Source: Elusimicrobiota bacterium (GTDB lineage Bacteria > Elusimicrobiota > Elusimicrobia > UBA1565 > UBA9628). Taken from it: 10,005 nucleotides of DNA. Under the pieces are notes generated by a model. That model searched no databases. It had not been told where the DNA came from and saw nothing but the letters and a program-made list of their open reading frames with translations. A program made the translations under genes and the position numbers. Shown here piece by piece: positions 1 to 6,217 of this stretch (the first letter of the stretch is position 1; each line of letters opens with the position of its first letter). The DNA is taken from positions 1 through 10,005 of the forward strand of contig JAQUMZ010000063.1 in NCBI GenBank assembly GCA_028717865.1, in the 5' to 3' direction.

Positions 1-313
1 CCATGGCGGGCTGGCGGGCCCGGGCCGCGTTGGCCGCGGCCTCCGAGAAGTCGAAGACCCCGCTGCCGCAGCGTCCGGGGCAGGCCACCTCGAAGGAGCA
101 GGCGTCGGAAGGCCCCAGGTTGAGATTCTTTTCGTCGAGAAGCTGGCTCTGCGGGCTCAAGAAGCGCATGTTGAGGCGCAGGCGCAAGACCCCGGGCAGC
201 GAGGAGGCGAATCCGCCTTGGCTGCGGGCCTCGGCGGCGCGCATGACCTTTTCCTCGTTTTTGTTGGGACCGGAGTTTTTTCGTCGCTTCTTGAAATATC
301 TCGCCATAATCAT
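1..313 (-). CDS. Cys-containing protein of unknown function, 5' part (cut by left edge)
   Basis: I do not recognise this gene. The reading frame opens with ATG ATT ATG on the minus strand (ATGs at 313 and 307) and stays open for 104 codons to the window edge, so the C-terminus is missing. The N-terminus is very basic and polar (ARYFKKRRKNSGPNKNEEK), with no signal peptide or membrane segment. A mixed segment follows (residues 35-68), then three cysteines at about 72, 78 and 82 in CSFEVACPGRCGSGVFDFS. The Cys-Pro-Gly-x-Cys-Gly arrangement could bind a metal such as zinc, but this is inference. The strand choice rests on codon-position G+C pattern and on a good extended -10 box immediately upstream; the overlapping plus-strand frame gives a low-complexity Arg/Ala product. 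The gene is divergent from add across an 86-base spacer. Confidence 0.6.
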   Translation of the reverse strand, partial: MIMARYFKKRRKNSGPNKNEEKVMRAAEARSQGGFASSLPGVLRLRLNMRFLSPQSQLLDEKNLNLGPSDACSFEVACPGRCGSGVFDFSEAAANAARARQPAM

Positions 314-323
314 AGTATAGCAG
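314..323 (-). promoter_or_regulatory. Extended -10 promoter for the left-edge gene, leaderless type
   Basis: Read on the minus strand, CTGCTATACT (323 to 314) contains TG-C-TATACT, an extended -10 element. The first ATG follows immediately at 313 and a second in-frame ATG starts at 307, six bases past the box, where transcription would be expected to begin. This supports a leaderless mRNA starting at the ATG at 307. I see no convincing -35 hexamer. Confidence 0.45.
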
Positions 324-334
324 TTTAGGAGCGG

Positions 335-403
335 ATGGCGCGAAGGAGCTTGGTGCGGACGCGGAAAGAAGTGAAAAAATATAGTAAAATTACCGCCTTA
401 TGA
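335..403 (+). CDS. Candidate 22-codon basic leader ORF coupled to add
   Basis: An ATG at 335 with AGGAG just upstream (327-331, three bases of spacing) opens a 22-codon frame beginning MARRSLVRTRKEV and ending in TGA at 401-403. That stop overlaps the add start codon as ATGA (400-403). The peptide has about nine Arg/Lys residues and no recognisable domain. A Shine-Dalgarno-like site plus a 4-base stop/start overlap is what translational coupling looks like, and it would explain why add has no Shine-Dalgarno of its own. The rival reading is that add is nearly leaderless from a -10 box inside this ORF (380-390), which would make the ORF accidental. The two readings need different transcription start sites. 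A frame this short could easily arise by chance. Confidence 0.25.
   Translation: MARRSLVRTRKEVKKYSKITAL
380..390 (+). promoter_or_regulatory. Candidate -10 region for add
   Basis: TATAGT (380-385) and the overlapping TAAAAT (385-390) lie in an AT-rich island in otherwise G+C-rich sequence. TAAAAT ends nine bases before the add ATG at 400, so the transcript leader would be only about 0-3 bases. There is no clear -35 hexamer. Confidence 0.4.
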
Positions 404-1608
404 AAGACGGGATCACGCCGGAGTTCATTCGCCGCATACCTAAATCAGACTTGCATCTGCACCTGGACGGCTCGCTGCGCCTGGGGACCCTGATAGAGCT
501 GGCCCGAGCCGAGAAGGTAAAGCTTCCTTCTTATACCGAATCGGGCCTGCGCCGGCTGGTCTTCAAGGACGCCTACAGCGGCTTGCCCGAGTACCTGCAC
601 GGTTTCGCCTACACCTGCGCGGTCCTGCGCCGGCCGGAGAACATAGAACGCGCGGCCCGGGAGCTGGTGGAGGACAACGCGGCTGAAGGCGTGCGCTACA
701 TCGAGGTGCGCTTCGCCCCCCAGCTTATGGTGGACGAGGGCATGACCGCCGACGAGGCCGTGCGCGCCGTGGCCCGGGGGCTTTGGGAAGGGGCCAAGGC
801 GCACAACCGCCTGCCCGCCGTGCGCCGCGGCGAGGACCTGCCGTTTCATTACGGCATGATCGTCTGCGGCATGCGCCGCTTCAAGAAAGGCATGTCGCCC
901 TATTTCGCGGACCTGCTGCGCATCATGGAGCATGCCGAGCGCCGCGACGTTTACGCCGCGGCCTCCCTGGAGCTGGCGCGCGGGGCCGTGGCCTGGGTCC
1001 GGGAGGGCCTGCCCGTGGTGGGCTTCGACCTGGCCGGGGAAGAGGCGGGCTATCCGCCCTCGGCCCACCGGGAGGCCTATCAGTACGCGCACGACCACTT
1101 CATACGCAAGACCGTGCACGCGGGCGAGGCCTACGGCCCGGAGTCCATCTGGCAGGCCATCACGCAGTGCCACGCCAACCGCATCGGCCACGGCACGTTC
1201 CTTTTCGCCAGCCAGATGATCAAGGACCCGGAGATCCCCGACCGCCGCCGCTACGTCGAGGACCTCGCCAATTACATCGCCAGCCAGCGCCTCGGCATCG
1301 AGGCCTGCGTGACCAGCAACCTGCAGACCACGCCCTCGATCGGCAGCATCGCCAGGCACCCGATACGCAAGATGATCGACTACGGCCTCTCCGTGAGCAT
1401 CTGCACCGACAACCGGCTGGTTTCGAGCACCACGGTATCCAGGGAACTCGAGCTGGTCGTACGTCACGCGGGCCTCGATCGCCGCCAGCTGCGCCGGCTC
1501 GTCATCGCGGGCTTCAAGGGCAGCTTCTTCCCCGGTTCCTTCAACGCCAAGCGCGACTTCGTGGCGGCGGTCGGCCGTCGCTACCAGCGCCTCGAGGCGG
1601 CGCTCTAA
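400..1608 (+). CDS. add: Adenosine deaminase
   Basis: Hydrolyses adenosine and deoxyadenosine to inosine and deoxyinosine plus ammonia, a cytosolic zinc enzyme of purine salvage. All the amidohydrolase-fold landmarks of the family are visible in 402 residues: HLHLDGSL with metal ligands H19 and H21; the substrate-binding stretch VGFDLAGEE (207-215); HAGE with metal ligand H240 and catalytic E243; RIGHGT with H264; CVTSNLQT (about 306-313); and SICTDNR with metal ligand D337. The last motif reads TDNR, not the TDDP of the E. coli and mammalian enzymes; from memory this variant is common in actinobacterial-type adenosine deaminases, so activity is expected. The protein is longer than the usual 330-350 residues because of extra sequence near residues 130-150 and 270-300. 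The ATG at 400 lacks its own Shine-Dalgarno; it is either close to leaderless or coupled to the small ORF ahead. The gene stands alone, with a 177-base spacer downstream. Confidence 0.95.
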   Translation: MKDGITPEFIRRIPKSDLHLHLDGSLRLGTLIELARAEKVKLPSYTESGLRRLVFKDAYSGLPEYLHGFAYTCAVLRRPENIERAARELVEDNAAEGVRYIEVRFAPQLMVDEGMTADEAVRAVARGLWEGAKAHNRLPAVRRGEDLPFHYGMIVCGMRRFKKGMSPYFADLLRIMEHAERRDVYAAASLELARGAVAWVREGLPVVGFDLAGEEAGYPPSAHREAYQYAHDHFIRKTVHAGEAYGPESIWQAITQCHANRIGHGTFLFASQMIKDPEIPDRRRYVEDLANYIASQRLGIEACVTSNLQTTPSIGSIARHPIRKMIDYGLSVSICTDNRLVSSTTVSRELELVVRHAGLDRRQLRRLVIAGFKGSFFPGSFNAKRDFVAAVGRRYQRLEAAL

Positions 1609-1612
1609 AGAC

Positions 1613-1659
1613 GGGGACGAAAGGCGGGGACGTTCCTTGCGTTGTTTGCGAAGTTCGGG
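1613..1659. repeat. Dispersed GGGGACG repeat, copy in the add 3' spacer
   Basis: Begins five bases after the add stop codon. A GGGGACGAAA unit (1613-1622) is followed by GGGGACGTTCCTTGC (1626-1640), then a segment containing TTTGCGAAGTT (1645-1655). The same order, GGGGACGTTCCTTGC then TTTGCGAAGTT at the same spacing, recurs at 5896-5925, more than 4 kb away. The core is an imperfect palindrome around ACGT. It sits outside the coding frames, as a dispersed intergenic repeat would (REP-like or a small non-autonomous element). No transposase is visible here to assign it to a family. Confidence 0.7.
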
Positions 1660-1721
1660 CTGAAAAGGTTGAACGTCTCTCGGGGCCTTCGCATCGCCTC
1701 TTGGGAGTCGGGCGATATCCC

Positions 1722-1750
1722 AAATACGTAAAATACGTGAAAACGTGAAA
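1722..1750. repeat. Short 9-bp tandem repeats upstream of the prenyl synthase
   Basis: AAATACGTA (1722-1730) is followed directly by AAATACGTG (1731-1739), then a decayed unit AAAACGTG (1740-1747) and a closing AAA. The block is AT-rich within G+C-rich sequence and ends 24 bases before the candidate -10 box at 1772-1777. That position is just upstream of where a -35 would lie, so it could be an activator or repressor site. It could equally be the tail of the dispersed repeat element that begins at 1613. A small inverted repeat, TTGGGA/TCCCAA (1701-1722), abuts it. Confidence 0.5.
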
Positions 1751-1771
1751 GCGGGGCACCGAGGATTTAGG

Positions 1772-1777
1772 TAAACT
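1772..1777 (+). promoter_or_regulatory. Candidate -10 box for the prenyl synthase, leaderless type
   Basis: TAAACT ends eight bases before the ATG at 1786, so transcription would start at or next to that ATG. No strong Shine-Dalgarno precedes it. A weak AGG at 1769-1771 would suit the alternative GTG start at 1780 only if transcription began further upstream. Confidence 0.35.
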
Positions 1778-1785
1778 GAGTGCAT

Positions 1786-2754
1786 ATGACGCCCGCCGAG
1801 CTGGACGAGGTCCTGCGCGGGGTATCGCGGTCGTTTTATCTCTCGCTGCGGGTCCTGCCCGGAGAGGTCCGGCCCCAGTTGTCCTTGGCCTATTTGCTGG
1901 CCCGGGCCAGCGATACGGTGGCCGACAGCCGGGCGGTGCCCCGGCCACGCCGGCTGGAGCTGCTGCGGCGCATGCAGGACGGGGATTTCGGTTCCGTGGC
2001 GGGTCTGGCCGAGGACCAGGCCTTGCCGGAGGAGCGCGTCCTGCTGCGGCGGCTGGGCGAGCTGGCGCGGCCGCTGGCGCGGCTGGGCGAGGCGGACCAG
2101 AAGCTGATCCGGGAGCTGCTGGGGACCATAGTCTCGGGGCAGATTTTCGACCTGGAGCGCTTCCCGGGGGAAAGCGCCGAGGCGGCGGCGGCCCTTTCCG
2201 ACGACGCGGAGCTGGACCGCTACACCTATCTGGTCGCGGGCTGCGTGGGCGAGTTCTGGACCCGGCTTTGCGCCGCGCGCTTGCCCGCCTTCGCCGCCCT
2301 CGACCAGGCGCGCATGCGCGAACTGGGCGTGCGGCTGGGCAAGGGACTGCAACTGGTCAACATCCTGCGCGACCCGGCCGCGGACTTGCGCATCGGCCGC
2401 TGCTACCTGCCCGTGGCGCGGCCGGAGCGGCTGCTGGAGCCGGACGGCTTCGCCGCTATCAAGCCGGTGTACGACCGCTGGCTGGGCGCCGCTCTCGAGC
2501 ATCTCGACGCGGGCTGGGACTACGCGTTGTCCATCCCTCCCCGTCTTTGGCGCCTGCGTCTGGCCTGCATCTGGCCGATCTGGCTCGGGTTGGGCACCAT
2601 CGCCGGCTTGCGGCGGGCCGACCCCCTGCGCGAGCGCGTCTCGGTCGGCCAGGGCCGGGTCTACGCCTGGCTGGCGTGGTCGGCGCTTTGCTGCGGCAGC
2701 GACCGCCTGCTTGACCGGACGTATCGCGGTCTGCGCCGGGAGGCGGGGGCGTGA
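1786..2754 (+). CDS. Squalene/phytoene synthase family prenyl transferase
   Basis: Joins two prenyl diphosphates head to head (two farnesyl diphosphates to squalene, or two geranylgeranyl diphosphates to phytoene), opening sterol, hopanoid or carotenoid synthesis. The 322-residue length fits the family. Visible motifs: SRSFYLSLRVLP (14-25); the first Asp-rich Mg-diphosphate site in ARASDTVAD (D43, D47); YLVAGCVGEFW (about 147-157); and the second Asp-rich site in QLVNILRDPAADLRIGRCYLP (D196, D200). The phrase AYLLARASDTVAD is, as I remember it, commoner in squalene-forming than phytoene-forming members, so I lean to squalene, but the sequence does not settle it. A hydrophobic stretch at about 258-272 could anchor it to the membrane. 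I chose the ATG at 1786 because it suits a leaderless transcript; a GTG at 1780 adds two residues. The stop overlaps the next start (GTGA), so the two genes are translationally coupled. Confidence 0.88.
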   Translation: MTPAELDEVLRGVSRSFYLSLRVLPGEVRPQLSLAYLLARASDTVADSRAVPRPRRLELLRRMQDGDFGSVAGLAEDQALPEERVLLRRLGELARPLARLGEADQKLIRELLGTIVSGQIFDLERFPGESAEAAAALSDDAELDRYTYLVAGCVGEFWTRLCAARLPAFAALDQARMRELGVRLGKGLQLVNILRDPAADLRIGRCYLPVARPERLLEPDGFAAIKPVYDRWLGAALEHLDAGWDYALSIPPRLWRLRLACIWPIWLGLGTIAGLRRADPLRERVSVGQGRVYAWLAWSALCCGSDRLLDRTYRGLRREAGA

Positions 2755-4409
2755 GCCGATCGACGCGCTGGTGGCTGCTGGCCGCGGCGGCGGCGGTCGT
2801 GGCCCTGCGCGTGGCGGGCCTTAACTGGGGCCTGCCCGCGCTCTACAATTCCGACGAGCCGCACTTCGTCGGCCTGGCCGTCTCCTTCGGCGGCGGCAGC
2901 CTGCGGCCGGTCTATTTCAAGTATCCCACGCTTTGGCCCTACCTCCTGTTCTTCGTTTACGGGCTGTATTTCGCGGCTTGGTCGGGGTTGGGCCTGCTGC
3001 ATACCGCGGCCGATTTCGCGGGGCTTTTCGCCTGGCATGCCGCTAATTTCTATTTGATCGGCCGGGTCTTGTCGGCGCTCATCGGCCTGGCCGCCGTGCT
3101 GGCGCTGGCCAAGGCCGAGGGACAGCTGCGGCCCCGGGGCGCGCCCTGGGCGGCCCTGCTGCTGGCGTTTTGTCCGATGCTCAACGAGGTCTCCCACGCC
3201 GCGCGGCCGGACTGCCTGATGGTATTCTTCGTCTGCTGCGCCTGGCTCTTCATCCTGAGGATATACCGGGACGGCGGGCGCCGCTGGCATTGGTTGGGCG
3301 GCCTGTGCCTGGGCCTGGCCATGTCCAGCCAGTACACCGCGGTCTTCGTCTGCGCGGCCGCCGCGCTGGCCCACCTGCTCTGCCCCGCGCGTCCGCCGCG
3401 GCGCCGGCTGTTCGAAGGCATGCTGGCCGTGGGCGTTGGTTTTCTCGGCGGCTCGCCGTTCATCGCGCTGGACTTTCCCAATTTCTGGGCCAGCATGCGG
3501 GACCTCTTCGACCTGGCCGCCCTGGAGCCCTGGAGCCGGCTCGACAACTTCCGGCGGCTATTGGGCAACGCTTGGAGCTTCGCCGGGGTCTGGTCCTTGG
3601 CGGGGCCGGCCCTGATCATCGGCGCCGTCCGGCTGCTGAGCCGCGACCGCGGCCTGGCCTGGATATATATCGGGACGGCCGCGCTCTACGCCGCGGCCCT
3701 GGGCAGCAACCCGGATGGATCTGGTTCGCGCTACCTGCTGGGCGCCTTCCCGGGCCTGGCCCTGCTCGCCGCGGAGGGGCTGGACTGGCTGGGGCAGGCC
3801 GCGCCCGGCCCCTGGCCCAGGACGGCCGTGGTCGCCGCGGCGCTGGTCCCCGGCCTGGCGGCCGGCGCGGCCTTCGACCGGCAGGCGCTGCTTCCCGATA
3901 CCCGGCGGCAGGCGACGCGGTGGATCGAGGCGCACGTCCCGCCCGGCTCCGCGGTCCTGCTCGACCTGCCCCACGCCGGCCCGGACCTGCCCATGACCAA
4001 GGCGCAGGCGCTGGAGCTTTTCGCGCGCACCAGCGCGGCCGGCTCGGCGCGCAGCCGGTTCTACCGGGCCCTGGCCGACTACCATCCGGGCGGCGGCTGG
4101 CGGATATACCGCGTCAAGCGCTCGGCCCGGGACATGCGCTCCTCCCCGCGCCACGTCGGACTCGCGCAGGCCGACGCCGCCACCCTGGACGTGGAGGGCG
4201 GGCTGGCCGGCGCCCTGGCCGCGGGGGTGGAGTTCGTGGTGATTTCCGACTACGGGGCCACGCCGGAGCGGGCCCCTCAGCTGGCGGGCTTCTTTTCGGA
4301 GCTGGAGCGGCGAGGCCAGGCGGCCGCGAGCTTCGCGCCCGAGCCGGGGCGCAGCGTCGGGCCGCGCCTTACGATCTACCGGCTCGGGAAAAAACAGCCC
4401 GGAATTTGA
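2751..4409 (+). CDS. Multi-pass GT39-like (GT-C) glycosyltransferase
   Basis: A 552-residue integral membrane protein with the GT39/ArnT/PMT layout, a family that transfers sugars from polyprenyl-phosphate donors to lipids or proteins on the outer face of the membrane. Evidence: an N-terminal membrane helix (about 7-24); the acidic pair D35-E36 in YNSDEPHFV in the first outer loop, where GT-C enzymes carry their catalytic acid; the HAARPD segment (149-154); then repeated hydrophobic segments (about 60-82, 100-120, 132-145, 155-172, 181-210, 222-240, 280-296, 303-318, 327-343, 357-374), giving ten or eleven helices. RYLLGAFPGLALLAAEG (327-343) and the post-membrane WIEAHVPPGSAVLL are family-typical. 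Residues from about 388 form a soluble C-terminal domain. The GTG start at 2751 overlaps the prenyl synthase stop by four bases. The acceptor is unknown; an isoprenoid lipid is a guess from context. The 3' end overlaps the convergent radical SAM gene by 41 bases. Confidence 0.82.
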   Translation: MSRSTRWWLLAAAAAVVALRVAGLNWGLPALYNSDEPHFVGLAVSFGGGSLRPVYFKYPTLWPYLLFFVYGLYFAAWSGLGLLHTAADFAGLFAWHAANFYLIGRVLSALIGLAAVLALAKAEGQLRPRGAPWAALLLAFCPMLNEVSHAARPDCLMVFFVCCAWLFILRIYRDGGRRWHWLGGLCLGLAMSSQYTAVFVCAAAALAHLLCPARPPRRRLFEGMLAVGVGFLGGSPFIALDFPNFWASMRDLFDLAALEPWSRLDNFRRLLGNAWSFAGVWSLAGPALIIGAVRLLSRDRGLAWIYIGTAALYAAALGSNPDGSGSRYLLGAFPGLALLAAEGLDWLGQAAPGPWPRTAVVAAALVPGLAAGAAFDRQALLPDTRRQATRWIEAHVPPGSAVLLDLPHAGPDLPMTKAQALELFARTSAAGSARSRFYRALADYHPGGGWRIYRVKRSARDMRSSPRHVGLAQADAATLDVEGGLAGALAAGVEFVVISDYGATPERAPQLAGFFSELERRGQAAASFAPEPGRSVGPRLTIYRLGKKQPGI

Positions 4410-5895
4410 GCGCGAACTCGCGCACGACGCGGTCGGCCTTGGTTTCCTGCCGCCCGGCGCGGGCGTTGGCCAGCAGCCGCAGCAGGCGCCAGGGGCGGCG
4501 CAGGAACGAGATCAGGAAGAACTCGGCCATGGCGCGCAGCTTGAGCCAAAGCAGAGCGCGGTCGCCCAGGCGCGGGTTCCAGGAGCGCACGGTCAGCAGG
4601 CTGGTGGCCCCCGTCATCCCGTAGCAGAACTCGTCGTCGATCGTAAGCGGCCGGACGCGGCCCAGTTCCGCGAAGAGGCGAGTGCCCGGCAGGGGCACGA
4701 AGGTCGAGACGGCGACCTCGTGGACCCCCAGCCGCGCCATGCGGCGCAGCCAGCGGCGGGTCAGGCGCAGGTCCTCGGCGCTCTCCTGGGGAAAGCCCAC
4801 GATCATGAACAGGCACACGCGCAGTCCCGCGGCCAGGCAGTCCAGGGCGGCGCGCTCGACCTGGGCGAGGTCGGCCTTTTTTTCGACGGCGGCCAGCACG
4901 CGGGGGCTGGCGCTCTCGGGGGCGAAGGTGACGTGGTCGCAGCCGGCCGCCAGCAGCAGCTGCGCCACCTCCCGGTCGAAGGCCTCGGCCCGCGTCCCCA
5001 CGGGCAAGGACCAGGAGAAGCGCAGTCCGCGGCGCGCCAGTTCGCGGCAGAAGGCGACGATCCAGTCCTTGCGCACCACGGCGGTCAGGTCCTGGAACTG
5101 GAAGTCGGTGGCGCCGTAGAGGCGGTGGTAATCCTGCATCTCGTCGATCACCAGCTCCGGCCGCCGCGGCCGCCAGAGCTGGGTCCACATGAGGGGGGAG
5201 GCGCAGAAGGCGCAGCGGTAGGGGCAGCCCCGCGTGGCGAGCATGGGCATGCTGCGTCCGCTCTTGGGGCCCATGAAGACGGCCCCGGCCTCGTAGCGCA
5301 GGGGGTCGAGCAGGTCCCAGGCCGGCCGGGGCAGGGAGTCCACGTCCATGATGCGCTTGCGCCGGGGGGTGCGGCGGATTCGGCCTTCGGCGTCGCGATA
5401 GGCGATGCCAGCCACCCCGGCGAGATCTCGTCCCTCGGCGAAGGCGTCGAGCAGTTCGGCCAGCGTGGCCTCGCCCTCGCCCAGGGCGCAGGCCAGGACC
5501 GGGGACTCCTCCAGGACCTTCTCGGGCAGGGCCGTGACGTGCTCGCCGCCGGCTATGAGGCGGGCCTTCGGAAAGGCCTCGCCCAGCGCCCTCAGCAGTT
5601 CCCGGACCATCGGCCAGGCGTGCGTGAACATGCAGGAGACGCCTATGACCTGGACGTCGGGGGGGATGCGCGCGGCGATCTCGCCGCGATCCAGGCCCTG
5701 GAGCAGGCGCTTGGCCCTGTGCGGCCAGGGCCGCAGGCGGTCGACCGCCGCGCCTACGGCGTCTACCACCGCCACCTCATGGCCGCGCTGCCGCGCGTAG
5801 GCGGTCAGGTAAGCCACGCCCAGCGGGGGCTGGGTGATGGCCGAGTAACTGTCCACGGCCACCAAGGCCGGCGGCTGGACCAGGACGATTTTCAT
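4369..5895 (-). CDS. B12-binding-domain radical SAM protein
   Basis: A 508-residue protein with a cobalamin-binding-type N-terminal domain (about 1-160) and a radical SAM core. It begins MKIVLVQPP, then PPLGVAYLTAYARQRGHEVAVVDA and IAGGEHVTALPEKVL, followed by GEGE (139-142), all typical of the group that includes BchE, HpnR and many methyltransferases. The [4Fe-4S] site is TRGCPYRCAFC, with cysteines 224, 228 and 231 in CxxxCxxC. FAPESASPRVLAAVEKK and VCLFMIVGFPQESAEDL are typical radical SAM barrel stretches. No DxHxxG motif is seen in the B12 domain, as is usual in this subgroup. The reaction cannot be named; methylation or another C-H functionalisation is likely. It faces the prenyl synthase/glycosyltransferase pair convergently, overlapping by 41 bases, which allows but does not show a role on the same lipid. 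The ATG at 5895 is supported by AAGGA eight bases upstream. Confidence 0.87.
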   Translation of the reverse strand: MKIVLVQPPALVAVDSYSAITQPPLGVAYLTAYARQRGHEVAVVDAVGAAVDRLRPWPHRAKRLLQGLDRGEIAARIPPDVQVIGVSCMFTHAWPMVRELLRALGEAFPKARLIAGGEHVTALPEKVLEESPVLACALGEGEATLAELLDAFAEGRDLAGVAGIAYRDAEGRIRRTPRRKRIMDVDSLPRPAWDLLDPLRYEAGAVFMGPKSGRSMPMLATRGCPYRCAFCASPLMWTQLWRPRRPELVIDEMQDYHRLYGATDFQFQDLTAVVRKDWIVAFCRELARRGLRFSWSLPVGTRAEAFDREVAQLLLAAGCDHVTFAPESASPRVLAAVEKKADLAQVERAALDCLAAGLRVCLFMIVGFPQESAEDLRLTRRWLRRMARLGVHEVAVSTFVPLPGTRLFAELGRVRPLTIDDEFCYGMTGATSLLTVRSWNPRLGDRALLWLKLRAMAEFFLISFLRRPWRLLRLLANARAGRQETKADRVVREFALKFRAVFSRAGRS

Positions 5896-5953
5896 GGGGA
5901 CGTTCCTTGCTTAATTTGCGAAGTTTGGGGACGTTGGTGGGGACGTTCCTTGC
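5896..5953. repeat. Dispersed GGGGACG repeat, clustered copies
   Basis: Two exact copies of GGGGACGTTCCTTGC (5896-5910 and 5939-5953) flank a partial GGGGACGTTGG (5927-5937). The first copy carries the downstream TTTGCGAAGTT (5915-5925) also seen at 1645-1655. Together with the copy at 1626-1640 this gives three exact 15-base copies in 10 kb, all in intergenic sequence. Confidence 0.75.
5904..5908 (-). promoter_or_regulatory. Ribosome binding site supplied by the dispersed repeat
   Basis: Read on the minus strand, AAGGA (5908 to 5904) lies eight bases before the ATG at 5895, a good Shine-Dalgarno spacing. The AAGGA is the complement of the TCCTT inside GGGGACGTTCCTTGC, so the repeat reaches the start codon and provides the site. 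Confidence 0.55.
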
Positions 5954-5982
5954 TTTGTTGCTTTCTTTCGTGGGTTTCGGCT

Positions 5983-6177
5983 GTACCGAGGTTTGCGCGC
6001 GATTCGTTCGGCGCGCGAACCCGCGCGCGCCCCGTTCCGCGTGCGCGCGCAGGGCGGTATGCGGGTCCATGGAGTTGGGCGATTCCTCGTCCGTTTCCGC
6101 CGAACTCAATACTATCGGCGCGACTAAGGAAGGGGCGCGCCGGTCTCGCGATGCTGCGCATCGCGAGGGGTTTGACG
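5983..6177. repeat. Structured 234-bp-period element, copy 1
   Basis: First of two direct copies. From 6007 to 6131 it matches 6241-6365 with about seven mismatches in 125 columns and no gap; a one-base indel lies just before (5983-6006 against 6218-6240). It contains three hairpins in order. A: GGCGCGCG/CGCGCGCC with six-base loop AACCCG (6010-6031). B: CGGCGCG/CGCGCCG (6116-6142). C: CTCGCGATGC/GCATCGCGAG (6145-6167). A frame on the minus strand stays open through both copies, but most differences between copies change its amino acids and it has no start context or recognisable domain, so I read the element as non-coding. Confidence 0.85.
6116..6167. other. Paired hairpins B and C of repeat copy 1
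   Basis: Hairpin B pairs CGGCGCG (6116-6122) with CGCGCCG (6136-6142) around a 13-base loop. Hairpin C pairs CTCGCGATGC (6145-6154) with GCATCGCGAG (6158-6167), ten perfect pairs around loop TGC. Only two bases separate the hairpins. No T-run follows C (GGGGTTTGACGG), so it is a poor intrinsic terminator on the plus strand. Confidence 0.8.
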
Positions 6178-6186
6178 GCTGAGGCC

Positions 6187-6206
6187 GCGGAAATGCAGCC
6201 TTCCGC
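6187..6206. other. Hairpin between the two repeat copies
   Basis: GCGGAA (6187-6192) pairs with TTCCGC (6201-6206) around an eight-base loop. The stem can extend by GCC/GGC past a bulged C at 6207. I see no equivalent after copy 2, so it belongs to the spacer or has been lost from copy 2. Confidence 0.5.
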
Positions 6207-6217
6207 CGGCTCCCGTC

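Noticed and set aside
3..320. Plus-strand frame at the left edge
   Set aside because: It gives an Arg/Ala/Ser-rich product; the minus strand has a better codon pattern, a start and a promoter over the same bases.
445..2502. Very long minus-strand open frame antisense to add and the prenyl synthase
   Set aside because: Its product is low-complexity Gln/Arg/Ala/His sequence with no domain, and it crosses the intergenic repeats. Both genes beneath it have complete catalytic motifs. It is a by-product of G+C-rich codon use.
3170..4624. Long plus-strand open frame within the glycosyltransferase and past its end
   Set aside because: The product is Arg/Pro/Gly-rich with no domain, while the overlapping frame gives a coherent membrane protein.
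6010..6050. GCGCGC-rich stretch as a Z-DNA or simple repeat element
   Set aside because: The alternating GC is explained by hairpin A and its flank, which are part of the duplicated unit. Nothing else supports a separate feature.
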